This document shows positions 27,338 through 34,997 of a DNA stretch of 64,000 bases, piece after piece; within the stretch, counting starts at the first letter, position 1; each line of letters opens with the position of its first letter. The stretch covers positions 1-64,000 of the forward strand of contig JARYMB010000006.1 of NCBI GenBank assembly GCA_029907345.1, written 5' to 3'. The position numbers were made by a program, and so were the translations under genes. The DNA comes from Methanolinea sp. (GTDB lineage Archaea > Halobacteriota > Methanomicrobia > Methanomicrobiales > Methanospirillaceae). The notes beneath the pieces are model-generated. The model was not told the origin of the DNA and searched no databases. It saw only the letters and a list, made by a program, of their open reading frames with translations.

Positions 27338-28252
27338 CTACGGTCTGTCACGGGAGGGTAAATATCCTTGCTCGCCGGCATCTTCGCGGGGATGCCGCCC
27401 CGGAGCGAGGAACTTCTGGGTATCCCTCCCCTCCCTCTTCTCCATCAGGACCTCGATCATGTCGCGGTCCAGCGTCGAATCCGAGGGGTTCAGGATGTGG
27501 TTGAGCTCGTACAGTTCCGAGACGAACTCGTCTGCCCGTATCTCGTGCAGCTCCCCGATGCTGGTCGGCATGAGGCGAGACATGTCCTTGACGAGCTTGC
27601 AGGACTTGTCAGAGATGTAGCCCATCGCGTGGTACGCATCGAGCATCAGGTCGACGCGGTCATGCCCGAAACGCTTGACGTTACGGGAGGTCCATTCGAA
27701 GAGGCGGAAAACCTTCTGCAGCCTGACCTTGTCACCAGCAGCCGTCTTTGCACCCTCGTCCTCCTTCGGGAGCGATGCAAGCTGGGACTTGAGAGCAGCC
27801 AGGAAGTCCACATCTGTCTTTCCGGGCTGGACTGAAGGCTGCGTCGCCGGTACTCCCTGGGTGACACCCTGAGCGAAGGGGTAAGTCTGAGGTACCTGCT
27901 GTTGCTGCGCTGAGACCTGAGTATCCTGCTTTGCACCCTTATCCTCCTTCTCATCGGTCTTCTTTGTCTCGGTTGTCGATTTGATGGCACCTGCAGCAGA
28001 CTCGATGGCACTCGACGTATCCTTGAGAACGCTTGCCATTTTTGCAGAAACGTCTTCTCCGGAGGCCCCGCCCCCTGCAGACACGATGGGGTTCTCGAGG
28101 TCGTTCATCCGTTCCCGGATATCGATCAGCAGCCGCTTGATGGAGGTCTTGATCAGCTCCACCTCGTCCTGGAGCTTGAGGAGTTTCACCTCCGGGTCAT
28201 CAGACGAGGCAGACGCGATGATGTGATCGACCTGGGACTGACTGACTGCCAT
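27338..28252 (-). CDS. Fused archaellum scaffold protein ArlC/D/E
   Basis: 304 residues. The N-terminal 65 residues are a helical coiled-coil segment (KLLKLQDEVELIKTSIKRLL) like ArlC. A Gln/Pro-rich linker (about 115-150) follows, then a C-terminal ArlD/E domain with DAYHAMGYISDKSCKLVKDMSRLM and LNPSDSTLDRDMIEVLMEKR. The protein forms the cytoplasmic ring around ArlI-ArlH and receives the chemotaxis signal through CheF. No separate arlD or arlE exists here, so one fused protein seems to do all three jobs. GGAG lies 8 nt before the ATG. Confidence 0.88.
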   Translation of the reverse strand: MAVSQSQVDHIIASASSDDPEVKLLKLQDEVELIKTSIKRLLIDIRERMNDLENPIVSAGGGASGEDVSAKMASVLKDTSSAIESAAGAIKSTTETKKTDEKEDKGAKQDTQVSAQQQQVPQTYPFAQGVTQGVPATQPSVQPGKTDVDFLAALKSQLASLPKEDEGAKTAAGDKVRLQKVFRLFEWTSRNVKRFGHDRVDLMLDAYHAMGYISDKSCKLVKDMSRLMPTSIGELHEIRADEFVSELYELNHILNPSDSTLDRDMIEVLMEKREGRDTQKFLAPGRHPREDAGEQGYLPSRDRP

Positions 28253-28316
28253 GAGGAATTCTCCTTATTGAATATTATTAAAGGTTACCCTGTTCCATGT
28301 TTTATTATAGAAATAA

Positions 28317-28331
28317 ATCTATATAATAGAT
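28317..28331 (-). promoter_or_regulatory. Palindromic promoter element of the arlCDE operon
   Basis: The minus strand reads ATCTATTATATAGAT, a perfect inverted repeat (6-bp arms, 3-bp centre) that contains a TATA-like core. It sits 65-79 nt before the arlCDE start, with a second AT-rich box (CTATAATAAAA) at about 28300-28311 closer to the gene. Either may be the real TATA box; the palindrome could be a regulator site. Confidence 0.45.
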
Positions 28332-28463
28332 CTCACTCTTGCACTCCACACCAGAGTGAATAATGAAGGTGTGAAAAGTCAATTTCCATTATACCCTTCA
28401 TTGTGCCAGAGACATCTCTCAATGGTGAAGAGTGACATTTCATTCCTTTGATGAACGAGAGAG

Positions 28464-28468
28464 AAAAA
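28464..28468 (-). terminator. Likely terminator after the second archaellin gene
   Basis: A T-run within CCCTTTTTCTCTCTC begins about 21 nt after the archaellin stop. Together with a 236-nt gap it separates the highly expressed archaellin unit from the motor genes. Confidence 0.4.
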
Positions 28469-28488
28469 GGGAAATTGTTTTGGGTTTT

Positions 28489-29094
28489 TCAGGTCCCAAG
28501 GATGTTCACTTTGTCGATTCCTGCCGGGACTCTCCGCACGATCGGATAAGCCGCACCGCTTGCCGGCTGAAGGGTCAGGGTGAATGCTGTATTTGGTGTT
28601 GCTGATGCGGGGAGTTTTATTCCCAGGATATACTGTTCCCCGGGTTCGAGCAGGTCATCAGTATCGGCGTTGACCCTGTCGAGAATACCCCACATTGGAG
28701 TGGAGTTGTCAAACAGGTTTTGTTCGGTGATGTTTTGCGGTACACCATATTGATCACCGTACCACCTCTGGCTCTCATCGGTATACTCAACGACCACCTT
28801 TGTCATGTCCACCGCAGTGCCACCGGCTGTATTCCCGATGGTGAATTTCACATGCGAGAGGTAGGGAGCGTTGGTTTCATTTGCCATCCCGTAGACGCTT
28901 CCAATGACCTCAAAACTCGAGGTGGCCTGTTTCGTCGCCGAGTAGACAGTTTCCTGGCTCTTCTGGGTCGTGAAGAACCCTGCCCCGAGCACCACGTACG
29001 AGAAGACTGCAGCCACGACCACGAATGCAATCAGGACGATTGCAGCTTCGAGCCCGGTGAATGCCCTGTCGTTGTCAATAATTTTTCGGGTCAT
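28489..29094 (-). CDS. arlB2: Archaellin 2 (filament protein)
   Basis: 201 residues from ATG 29094 (MTRKIIDNDRAFTG), chosen because GAGGTG precedes it and the class III signal then has normal length. Cleavage by the ArlK peptidase is expected before FTGLEAAIVLIAF, leaving the mature hydrophobic helix. The first 47 mature residues are nearly identical to the upstream archaellin; the outer beta domain differs. It begins one base after the archaellin 1 stop. It should be exported and assembled in the filament. Confidence 0.93.
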   Translation of the reverse strand: MTRKIIDNDRAFTGLEAAIVLIAFVVVAAVFSYVVLGAGFFTTQKSQETVYSATKQATSSFEVIGSVYGMANETNAPYLSHVKFTIGNTAGGTAVDMTKVVVEYTDESQRWYGDQYGVPQNITEQNLFDNSTPMWGILDRVNADTDDLLEPGEQYILGIKLPASATPNTAFTLTLQPASGAAYPIVRRVPAGIDKVNILGT

Positions 29095-29095
29095 T

Positions 29096-29668
29096 TCAGT
29101 ACACCTCGTAGAAACTGTTTGCATTTAACCCGGGCGGTGCATGTTTCTGGAGGAGGAGTGATGCTCCTACGTCCGGCTTGATCTCGATGGAGAACACAGC
29201 GGTCCTGTTTATTGCAATGCCAGGATCCTCGGCGTTGAGAACCACCCTGAACATCTCATCCGTTTCAAGGAGGTTGTCACTATCTCCTATGATCTGCGTC
29301 CTGTTGATTTTATACGTCCCGTTTGCATCCTGATCCACATACAATGCTTCCTGATCGGTTGTGGTGAGATGGTATGTTATCCGGGTCAGGTCAATTGGAG
29401 ATGCTCCCGCTGCCGGTTTGAGGTTGAACGAGATGTTTTTTACCGCGCCCGAACCATCCGTCTCCAGCACGACGGGTCCCGATTCCGCAAGGTTTGCACT
29501 TGCCTGTTTCGTCGCCGAGTAAACCGTTTCCTGACTCTTCTGGGTCGTGAAGAACCCGGCGCCGAGCACTACATACGAGAACACCGCAGCCACGACCACG
29601 AATGCGATCAGCACAATCGCGGCCTCAAGCCCGGTGAACGCGTCATCGTTTCTTCGATCTTTTCTCAT
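29096..29668 (-). CDS. arlB1: Archaellin 1 (filament protein)
   Basis: 190 residues. A short basic leader (MRKDRRNDDA) is followed by the mature helix FTGLEAAIVLIAFVVVAAV, typical of Methanomicrobiales archaellins. Three N-glycosylation sequons are visible in the outer domain (NIS, NGT, NRT). GAGGTG lies 7 nt upstream. It is the first gene of the two-archaellin transcript. Which archaellin is the main subunit cannot be read from sequence. Confidence 0.94.
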   Translation of the reverse strand: MRKDRRNDDAFTGLEAAIVLIAFVVVAAVFSYVVLGAGFFTTQKSQETVYSATKQASANLAESGPVVLETDGSGAVKNISFNLKPAAGASPIDLTRITYHLTTTDQEALYVDQDANGTYKINRTQIIGDSDNLLETDEMFRVVLNAEDPGIAINRTAVFSIEIKPDVGASLLLQKHAPPGLNANSFYEVY

Positions 29669-29686
29669 AGTCTACACCTCGCAAGA

Positions 29687-29707
29687 CTAACGGATCCCTC
29701 CGGTTAG
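29687..29707 (-). promoter_or_regulatory. 5'-end stem-loop of the archaellin mRNA
   Basis: On the minus strand CTAACCGGA and TCCGTTAG pair around the loop GGGA with one bulged C. The loop fits the stable GNRA type. Predicted transcript start is at about 29708-29711, so the hairpin would cap the 5' end, a few bases before the GAGGTG ribosome site. Confidence 0.55.
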
Positions 29708-29732
29708 CCTGCAATTGTAGATTATTTTCTCC

Positions 29733-29740
29733 ATTTATAA
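29733..29740 (-). promoter_or_regulatory. Archaellin promoter TATA box
   Basis: TTTATAAA on the minus strand, the cleanest TATA box near this operon, predicts transcription from about 29710 and a 5' leader of roughly 40 nt. Confidence 0.65.
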
Positions 29741-29819
29741 ATATTTGCCTCATACCCCCTCTCTTTTTAACGGAATATGCATTTTAGGGAGGGTAATCCT
29801 GTAAAACAAAAAGTAAAAT

Positions 29820-30989
29820 TTAAATAGTATTGTTCAATGCCTCGGCTGCCCGCGGGTCGTCAATCTCCTCCAGTGCCCGTATCACCCGGAGGCGGACACC
29901 GGAGTCCTCGTCGTTGAGCGCCTCGATGAGGGGTTCGACGACCCGGGGATCGTTGCACTTCGAAAGGGCACTCACCGCACGGAGCCGGACGCTGCGGTCG
30001 GGGTCTTTCAATGCGGCAATGAGAGTGTCGATGACACTGTGGTCACCGATCCGGCCCAGGGACTTGATGACCTCCCGGCGGACGAACCGGTTCTCGTCCT
30101 GCATTGCCCGCGTGAGGGCGGGGAGTGCCCTCTTGTCACCGATGATCCTGAGGGCGACGGCTGCCCCCGTCCGGACGTGCCAGTCGGGGTCCCCCATGGC
30201 AGAAACGAGGTGGGATAAGGCCTTTTCCCCCATGTCCCCGAGTCCCTCCGCGGCACCCTCGCGCCCGTACCGGTCCTCGTCCTTGAGGGCATTGATCAGG
30301 GGGACAATCGCCCGCTCGTCCCCGATCTTTCCCAGCGACTTGGCAGCCTCCCTCCTCACGTACCGGTTTTCATCCGACAGCAACCCGATGAGGGGCTCCA
30401 CTGCCCGGCTGTCGCCGAGTTCCCCGAGCGCCCGTGCCGCCTCTTCGCGTACTTCCTCGTCAGGGTTATGGAGTGCACGGATAACGTCCTCGAACGCCCC
30501 CTCGAACTTGATCTTCGCCCGGACGGAGGGGTGTTCCATCGTCTCCTCGAATGTCTCTCCAAGGCCGGAGTGCTCGAAGAATCCCCGCAGGAACGACTCG
30601 ACAAGAGTCCTGTCCTTTGCATATAGTGCGAGTGCAACAAATATCGCAATATCCATCCCGGCATTCAGGAGCGATATGAAAGGGTTCAGCACAATTCCCT
30701 CGAGGAACAGGAATGTTGTAAGCAGCAGGATTGCGGCGATGAGGAGCAGCGTGATCTGGAGTCCCCGGCGGGGATACCAGAGTGCGAGCAGGATGATTGG
30801 GATAAGGTAGAGGTGGGGGATCAGGGGATAGAGCGAGGCAGCAAAGGCCTGGTCACGGGTGACAATGAGGTAGAGAGTAAAGATAAGGGACGTAACTGCA
30901 AAAATAGCGATGATGCACAGCTTGACGGTATCCCTCCTCTCCTCGAGGGTCTGGTGGGCAGAGGCAAGGATGCGGGAGGGGGTGGGCAT
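29820..30989 (-). CDS. Membrane protein with C-terminal HEAT (PBS-lyase type) repeats
   Basis: 389 residues from ATG 30989. Four membrane segments fill residues 25-130 (for example LYLIPIILLALWY and LQITLLLIAAILLLTTFLF). About seven HEAT repeats of 31 residues follow, with the pattern DxxxxVRREAxxALGxIGDxRAxxPLIxALxD. The repeats should form a curved cytoplasmic solenoid for protein contacts, anchored at the membrane. The upstream 18-codon extension is rejected because the TATA box places the mRNA start at about 30992. No partner is obvious; the neighbours are archaellin genes and small membrane proteins. Confidence 0.88.
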   Translation of the reverse strand: MPTPSRILASAHQTLEERRDTVKLCIIAIFAVTSLIFTLYLIVTRDQAFAASLYPLIPHLYLIPIILLALWYPRRGLQITLLLIAAILLLTTFLFLEGIVLNPFISLLNAGMDIAIFVALALYAKDRTLVESFLRGFFEHSGLGETFEETMEHPSVRAKIKFEGAFEDVIRALHNPDEEVREEAARALGELGDSRAVEPLIGLLSDENRYVRREAAKSLGKIGDERAIVPLINALKDEDRYGREGAAEGLGDMGEKALSHLVSAMGDPDWHVRTGAAVALRIIGDKRALPALTRAMQDENRFVRREVIKSLGRIGDHSVIDTLIAALKDPDRSVRLRAVSALSKCNDPRVVEPLIEALNDEDSGVRLRVIRALEEIDDPRAAEALNNTI

Positions 30990-30990
30990 G

Positions 30991-31024
30991 GTATGATCAG
31001 TATGATGCAGGGTACCATAAAAAC
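30991..31024 (-). promoter_or_regulatory. Promoter of the HEAT gene with a direct repeat at the start site
   Basis: TTTTTATGG (31015-31024, minus strand) is placed for a leaderless start at 30989. Between the box and the ATG lie two TCATAC units separated by TGA. They could be a repressor site; the unit equals a NikR half-site but here it is a direct, not inverted, repeat. Confidence 0.4.
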
Positions 31025-31086
31025 GGAACGGTGCCCTTTCCAAATCAACAACAGTGTGCGTTCCCGGGGTGGCGAAGGGATAGGCA

Positions 31087-31105
31087 ATTCCCCGGCACGG
31101 GGAAT
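31087..31105. promoter_or_regulatory. Perfect 8-bp inverted repeat in a gene-free stretch
   Basis: ATTCCCCG-GCA-CGGGGAAT. No gene starts or ends within 60 nt and no T-run follows on the plus strand; on the minus strand T7 precedes rather than follows it. It is therefore a poor terminator and more like a protein-binding site or a structured RNA element. Confidence 0.4.
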
Positions 31106-31250
31106 GGCGTTACAAAAAAAGACAGGTGGTGAGGGCATGATACGGATATCCATATTTCCGGACGGGTTTTCCGGGCGGCATTGTGCCCGGCCGGACAACC
31201 CGGAACCTTCCAAACCTATATGGCAGGAAAACACAACACATGATAAAGCC

Positions 31251-31514
31251 ATGGACCTGATGAATATCCGACCCTGGATCTTCTTTTACCTCATCTGTTT
31301 CGTTGCCCTCCTCCTGGCAACGACCTTCATCGTCCAGGGTATAACACCGCTCTTCTGGATGAGCTCCACACTCATCATCGTCGTGGTGGGATTCAATTTC
31401 ATCCTCATTTTCAACGAGATAAGGGAACACAGGAAGAGAAAGGCCCTGATGCAGCAGATCTCGAGCCCAAACCAGGGCAGTACGGAGAATAAAGGAAAAA
31501 ATGGAGCAAAATAG
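31251..31514 (+). CDS. Small two-TM membrane protein
   Basis: 87 residues. Two hydrophobic helices (WIFFYLICFVALLLATTFIV and MSSTLIIVVVGFNFILIF) are joined by a short loop and followed by a charged tail rich in Lys, Arg and Gln. A CTATATGG box is centred 37 nt before ATG 31251; the in-frame ATG at 31260 is also possible. A much longer upstream extension is open but has no promoter logic. It overlaps the next gene by 14 nt, so the two are probably made together. No family recognised. Confidence 0.7.
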   Translation: MDLMNIRPWIFFYLICFVALLLATTFIVQGITPLFWMSSTLIIVVVGFNFILIFNEIREHRKRKALMQQISSPNQGSTENKGKNGAK

Positions 31515-32118
31515 GGATTATCCGGCCAACGGAGTGACGGTTCACCCGGGCATCCACGAGGTCACTTTCTGGAAGACCTTTTCTGTTCTCCGGAAGATGA
31601 TCCGGCACCTCGAAGAGAGGGAGCTGCTGATTGCGACACTTGCGAAGGACCCGACCCTCCCTGAAAAGACGCGGGACGAAGTGACTGCCTTCCTGAAGAG
31701 TGAACAGGCAGAGAACCTCTCTGCCTTCCATGACTTTCTGGTCAACTTCATCACCATCGGGCTGCAGGGGCTCCACCGGACAGGGATTACGCTTGAGTTC
31801 TCTTTCCAGGAGAATGGCACGTACCGGGTTCTTCGGGCCTGTCTCCACGTCGATGGAAAACCCCTCCCCCTCCCGGACGGAGAAGGCCAGAGACTGTTCT
31901 CGATAATCTCCCCCGTGCTGCTCTCCGGAGACGATCCCGGGGGGGCACTCATTGCCTTTTACAAATCGTGCGAGGAGATGCATGACCGGGAGAGGGGATA
32001 TAGCCTTGACAGCTGCAGTCTGGAACTGACCCGCGAAATCTATCCCGGTACATCTTTCCACGCAAGGCTCCGTCTTCCTGCATACATTTTCTGCAGGGAA
32101 ACGCCATCCGGGAATTAG
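31501..32118 (+). CDS. Hypothetical cytoplasmic protein coupled to a small membrane protein
   Basis: 205 residues with no membrane segment and no motif I can assign. The first 70 residues look helical (FWKTFSVLRKMIRHLEERELLIATLAKD); the remainder is mixed, with LEFSFQENGTYRVLRACLHVDG suggesting a beta-sheet core. It starts inside the end of the 87-residue membrane protein gene, with AAGGAAAAA just upstream. The pair may form a membrane-bound unit. Function unknown. Confidence 0.75.
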   Translation: MEQNRDYPANGVTVHPGIHEVTFWKTFSVLRKMIRHLEERELLIATLAKDPTLPEKTRDEVTAFLKSEQAENLSAFHDFLVNFITIGLQGLHRTGITLEFSFQENGTYRVLRACLHVDGKPLPLPDGEGQRLFSIISPVLLSGDDPGGALIAFYKSCEEMHDRERGYSLDSCSLELTREIYPGTSFHARLRLPAYIFCRETPSGN

Positions 32119-32211
32119 TGCAATGTTTGCCTTTGAGAATGCGATACGCCACATTTCCCGGTGTGGTTAGGTTTATCATATTCCCGCTCTGTAAAAAGAC
32201 TGTGAGAGAGG

Positions 32212-32388
32212 ATGGACGAATTGGTCATTTACCTGATCATCGCAGTGCTGATGTTTGTCATCGGGCTGGTCGCGGGGCACCTTGTGATGAATATATACTA
32301 TTCAAGGCGGTTTCTCGCGGTTGCAAAGGAGTGTGAGCAGGCGGACTCCATCGTTCCCCTCATCACGGAGATGGAGAGGGAGTCCTGA
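32212..32388 (+). CDS. Small single-TM protein, first of a tandem pair
   Basis: 58 residues: a membrane helix (LVIYLIIAVLMFVIGLVAG), then YYSRRFLAVAKECEQAD and an acidic end SIVPLITEMERES. The ATG has GAGAGG immediately before it and a TTTATC box about 40 nt upstream. It is clearly related to the next gene (shared pattern G-L-x2-G, Y-x-RR, AK-x-C, I-x-P, EME). It is short but supported by the paralogue. Function unknown. Confidence 0.75.
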   Translation: MDELVIYLIIAVLMFVIGLVAGHLVMNIYYSRRFLAVAKECEQADSIVPLITEMERES

Positions 32389-32408
32389 AGAAAAGGGAGA
32401 GGAAGAAA

Positions 32409-32597
32409 ATGGTTGACATAACGGCGTATACAGTCATCAGCATCGTCACGCTCTGCTTTGGCCTCCTCGTCGGGTTCCAGGTGGCACATATCATGTATGT
32501 CCGCCGCCTGACACGCCTTGCAAAAAGGTGCGTGGATACCGGAACGATTGCCCCGATCCTCGTCGAAATGGAAATTGCCGAGAGCCCCGAGAAGTAA
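32409..32597 (+). CDS. Small single-TM protein, second of a tandem pair
   Basis: 62 residues. A membrane helix (TVISIVTLCFGLLVGFQVA) is followed by YVRRLTRLAKRCVDTG and TIAPILVEMEIAESPEK. It lies 20 nt after its paralogue and has AGGAAGAAA before the ATG. The conserved cytoplasmic Cys and the EME ending are shared with the first copy. Likely a recent-to-old tandem duplication with heterodimer potential. Confidence 0.78.
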   Translation: MVDITAYTVISIVTLCFGLLVGFQVAHIMYVRRLTRLAKRCVDTGTIAPILVEMEIAESPEK

Positions 32598-32616
32598 AAA
32601 AGGTAATTATCCTTTT
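32598..32616. terminator. Bidirectional terminator
   Basis: AAAAGG-N7-CCTTTT forms a short stem between the convergent 62-residue and TPR genes; each strand gives a T-rich 3' side. The TPR stop codon lies in the loop. Confidence 0.5.
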
Positions 32617-33008
32617 CTTTCAGACTGAGCCTGTTTTAACATCATCCGCTTGAGCTTGTCCCGGCAGCTGTCTTTTAGATCGGACCACGGGATGGATTCC
32701 ATCTCGACTCCCCTGCCGGTCTCCTCCTTTGTCATGTCCACTGCCATGGCCAGGGTATGGTCGAGGGCCTTTGCCCTGTCCCAGCACTTCCTTGCCTCTT
32801 CATCCTTCCCGAGCCCTCCCTGGAGCGTTATCCCCTTGAATGCCCATACATCCGCGTTTCCCGGGACGATCTCAAGGGCTTTGTCATAGTATTCGACCGC
32901 CTCCTCGAACCGCCTGTCATGGGCGAGCATGTCGGCTTTCAGCACGTACCCGTCCGCGATATTCAGGGAGCGGTCGACCTTCTTCCAGAATCCTTCCTTC
33001 TTTTCCAT
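32607..33008 (-). CDS. TPR-repeat protein
   Basis: 133 residues from ATG 33008. Two or three TPR-like helix pairs are visible (GYVLKADMLAHDRRFEEAVEYYDKALEIVPGNADVWAFKGITL, then a degenerate unit with EEARKCWDRAKAL). A GTG 15 codons upstream is open, but the TATA box lies only a few bases from it, so it would not be in the mRNA. TPR proteins mediate protein contacts; no enzyme domain is present. Confidence 0.8.
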   Translation of the reverse strand: MEKKEGFWKKVDRSLNIADGYVLKADMLAHDRRFEEAVEYYDKALEIVPGNADVWAFKGITLQGGLGKDEEARKCWDRAKALDHTLAMAVDMTKEETGRGVEMESIPWSDLKDSCRDKLKRMMLKQAQSERKG

Positions 33009-33016
33009 GGGATGCA

Positions 33017-33066
33017 GAGACCAGGTCTCTCCTGCCAAAGAGATTTCCTTCACTGTACTTATAAAA
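33017..33066 (-). promoter_or_regulatory. TPR gene promoter with inverted repeat in the leader
   Basis: TTTTTATAAG (33057-33066, minus strand) is a good TATA box. GAGACC-A/T-GGTCTC (33017-33029) is a perfect 6-bp inverted repeat just downstream of the expected start near 33035. It could form a hairpin at the mRNA 5' end or bind a regulator. Confidence 0.45.
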
Positions 33067-33157
33067 ATATGGATGAACCCTGTTTTTTAGAAAATATCCT
33101 GTTTTCTCTTTTCCGAGTATAAATGCATAAATATCGGCAAAACGATCTCTTTCTCCT

Positions 33158-33850
33158 ATGAAGGGTGGAGGAATCGTCTGTCTCCTCGTCTTGATCTTCG
33201 TTGTGACAGTCCTGGCAAGCGGGTGTATTACGCCTCCCAGGGAGAGTAAAGGGAGTATTCCGCAGGGAAGCGAAGTGACCGGCACGCAAAAGGCCACCAC
33301 GGAACCGACGCAGAACGTCATCGATACCCGGGTCGTCACACAGGCAACACCTTTCCCCACCCCTTCACCCGTCGAAACCCCCGAATCATACAGCAAGCTG
33401 CCGGAACCCACATTCGAACCGACGGTTTACAAGGCGGTCTACAGGAACGTAATCCCGTTCTCCAACAATGCCACCGCATATTCCGTCATCGTGGATAATC
33501 CCCCCCTCATCATCGAGATATGTATCTCTCCCAAGATGGTGACGAGAAACATCTGGTACGAGAGCAGGTTCACGACACGGGATGACGTGTATGTCACGCA
33601 GACGGTCATCAGCCCGAATGCATACCTCGAAGTCAAAGTCCGTGACAGGGCATCAGGAAATATCATCGCCCAGGACGGGTTTGCCAGGACTTACAGCATC
33701 GACACGTACAGGGTCCTGACGATACGATCGGCAGGGGATTACCTCGTGGAGATCTCCGGAAACGATCTTTCGGCAACGGTCCAGATGCGTGTCCCTGCAG
33801 AACCGGGAGCGGACGTGACACCTGTGGCAACTCTCTCATGCCCCTCGTGA
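33158..33850 (+). CDS. Lipoprotein of unknown function
   Basis: 230 residues. The signal peptide ends with the lipobox LASGC (Cys about residue 22), so the mature protein should be lipid-anchored outside the cell. A Thr/Pro-rich linker (about 30-80) is followed by a 150-residue beta-rich domain (KAVYRNVIPFSNNATAYSVIV, GDYLVEISGNDLSATVQM). TATAAATG about 35 nt upstream of the ATG is a likely promoter. It overlaps the convergent mobA end by 15 nt. No enzyme family recognised. Confidence 0.85.
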   Translation: MKGGGIVCLLVLIFVVTVLASGCITPPRESKGSIPQGSEVTGTQKATTEPTQNVIDTRVVTQATPFPTPSPVETPESYSKLPEPTFEPTVYKAVYRNVIPFSNNATAYSVIVDNPPLIIEICISPKMVTRNIWYESRFTTRDDVYVTQTVISPNAYLEVKVRDRASGNIIAQDGFARTYSIDTYRVLTIRSAGDYLVEISGNDLSATVQMRVPAEPGADVTPVATLSCPS

Positions 33851-34432
33851 CAGGGACGGGAGATCCTCGGGGCGGTTGATGTTGGTGAAGGTGCGCAACC
33901 CCGGGTCGATCCCCTCGAAACTGCGGGCATCCACGAAGACCACGTGAAGGGAGCCAGCGAGTGCCCGCAGGGACGGGGGATCCTGCCTTTCCAGGCAGGA
34001 AATGAGGGAAGATCTCCTGTACACCGCATGCAGGGGTTCCAGCATCTCCCCATCCCAGCGGGGAATGGCAGCATCTGCGTCCCCGATGAGCGAAAAGAGC
34101 TTGCGGACGACACCGGGAGAAATACAGGGCATATCGCATGCACAAACGAAAACGAGGTCTCCGGTGGCTGCAAGTGCCCCGGCGTGTATCCCGCCAATCG
34201 GTCCCCTCCCCCGCCTGATATCCGTCACGCACCGGACGCCTTCGAGGTGGGCGAAGCGCTGGCACTGGGCAGGATCCTTGGCGACAAGGACAATCTCCTC
34301 AACGACCTGTTCCAGGCTTTCGATAAGCCTCTCGATGAACGTGCGCCCGTCCATCGTGAAGAAGTATTTTTCCTGCCCGTTTGCCCGCCTCGCCTCTCCG
34401 CCGGCGAGAATGATGGCCGATTGCCGGGTCAT
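33836..34432 (-). CDS. mobA: MobA-like nucleotidyltransferase (molybdenum cofactor guanylyltransferase)
   Basis: 198 residues from MTRQSAIILAGG. LAGGEARRANGQEK is the NTP-binding loop, slightly longer than the standard LAGGxSxRMGxDK; GRGPIGGIHAGALAATGD and CDMPCISP carry the base- and metal-binding residues. The family attaches GMP to molybdopterin for Mo/W enzymes such as formylmethanofuran and formate dehydrogenases of methanogens. A longer frame upstream adds 32 residues without homology and is not used. Confidence 0.88.
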   Translation of the reverse strand: MTRQSAIILAGGEARRANGQEKYFFTMDGRTFIERLIESLEQVVEEIVLVAKDPAQCQRFAHLEGVRCVTDIRRGRGPIGGIHAGALAATGDLVFVCACDMPCISPGVVRKLFSLIGDADAAIPRWDGEMLEPLHAVYRRSSLISCLERQDPPSLRALAGSLHVVFVDARSFEGIDPGLRTFTNINRPEDLPSLSRGA

Positions 34433-34553
34433 GCGACCCGGGAGGCCTTCGCTGGCCTCCCTCTCCGGCAGAGATCGACACGGTTGACGCATGCCACCGA
34501 CTGGCAGGCCTCCCCCGCTGCTATCCATTCCTGCACACCGGATTCATTTCCCC

Positions 34554-34997
34554 TCATAGCGATAAAACCCTTTTATTTTTCTTTTCCAGGGAGAGAAGCA
34601 ATTCCTTCAGTTCGGGGTCCGGAGAAAATCCTCCCATCCCGTTCCTGGAGACGACCCTGTGGCAGGGGATGATGAGGGGGGTCGGGTTCCTCTTCATTGC
34701 AAGTCCCACGAGGCGGGGTGACACGTGGATGGCCGAGCCCACCTGGCCGTAGGTCCGCGTCTCCCCGTAGGGAATTTTCCTGACTTCGTTGTAGATGGCA
34801 GAATAGGGATACCCGGGGGAGAGGGCAATGCTGGTCAGCCCGGTGAAATCTTCCCACCTGCCCGCACAGTATCGCCTGAACTGGACCGGCACGGGGCCGG
34901 GAAGGGGAGTCCGGGAGAACCGTACCCGCGAGACAGTCGATCCATCCCAGTGTACGTGGACGTGCCAGAAACCCAGGGGACAGGACCCTTCCCTCAT
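34554..34997 (-). CDS. ogt: Methylated-DNA--protein-cysteine methyltransferase
   Basis: 147 residues from ATG 34997, which overlaps the helicase stop as ATGA. The acceptor Cys is in IPCHRVVSRNG, and IPYGETRTYGQVG is the DNA-binding helix-turn-helix part. The N-terminal domain is short. It removes O6-alkyl groups from guanine in a suicide reaction. The coupling to a helicase gene suggests a DNA repair unit. Confidence 0.93.
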   Translation of the reverse strand: MREGSCPLGFWHVHVHWDGSTVSRVRFSRTPLPGPVPVQFRRYCAGRWEDFTGLTSIALSPGYPYSAIYNEVRKIPYGETRTYGQVGSAIHVSPRLVGLAMKRNPTPLIIPCHRVVSRNGMGGFSPDPELKELLLSLEKKNKRVLSL

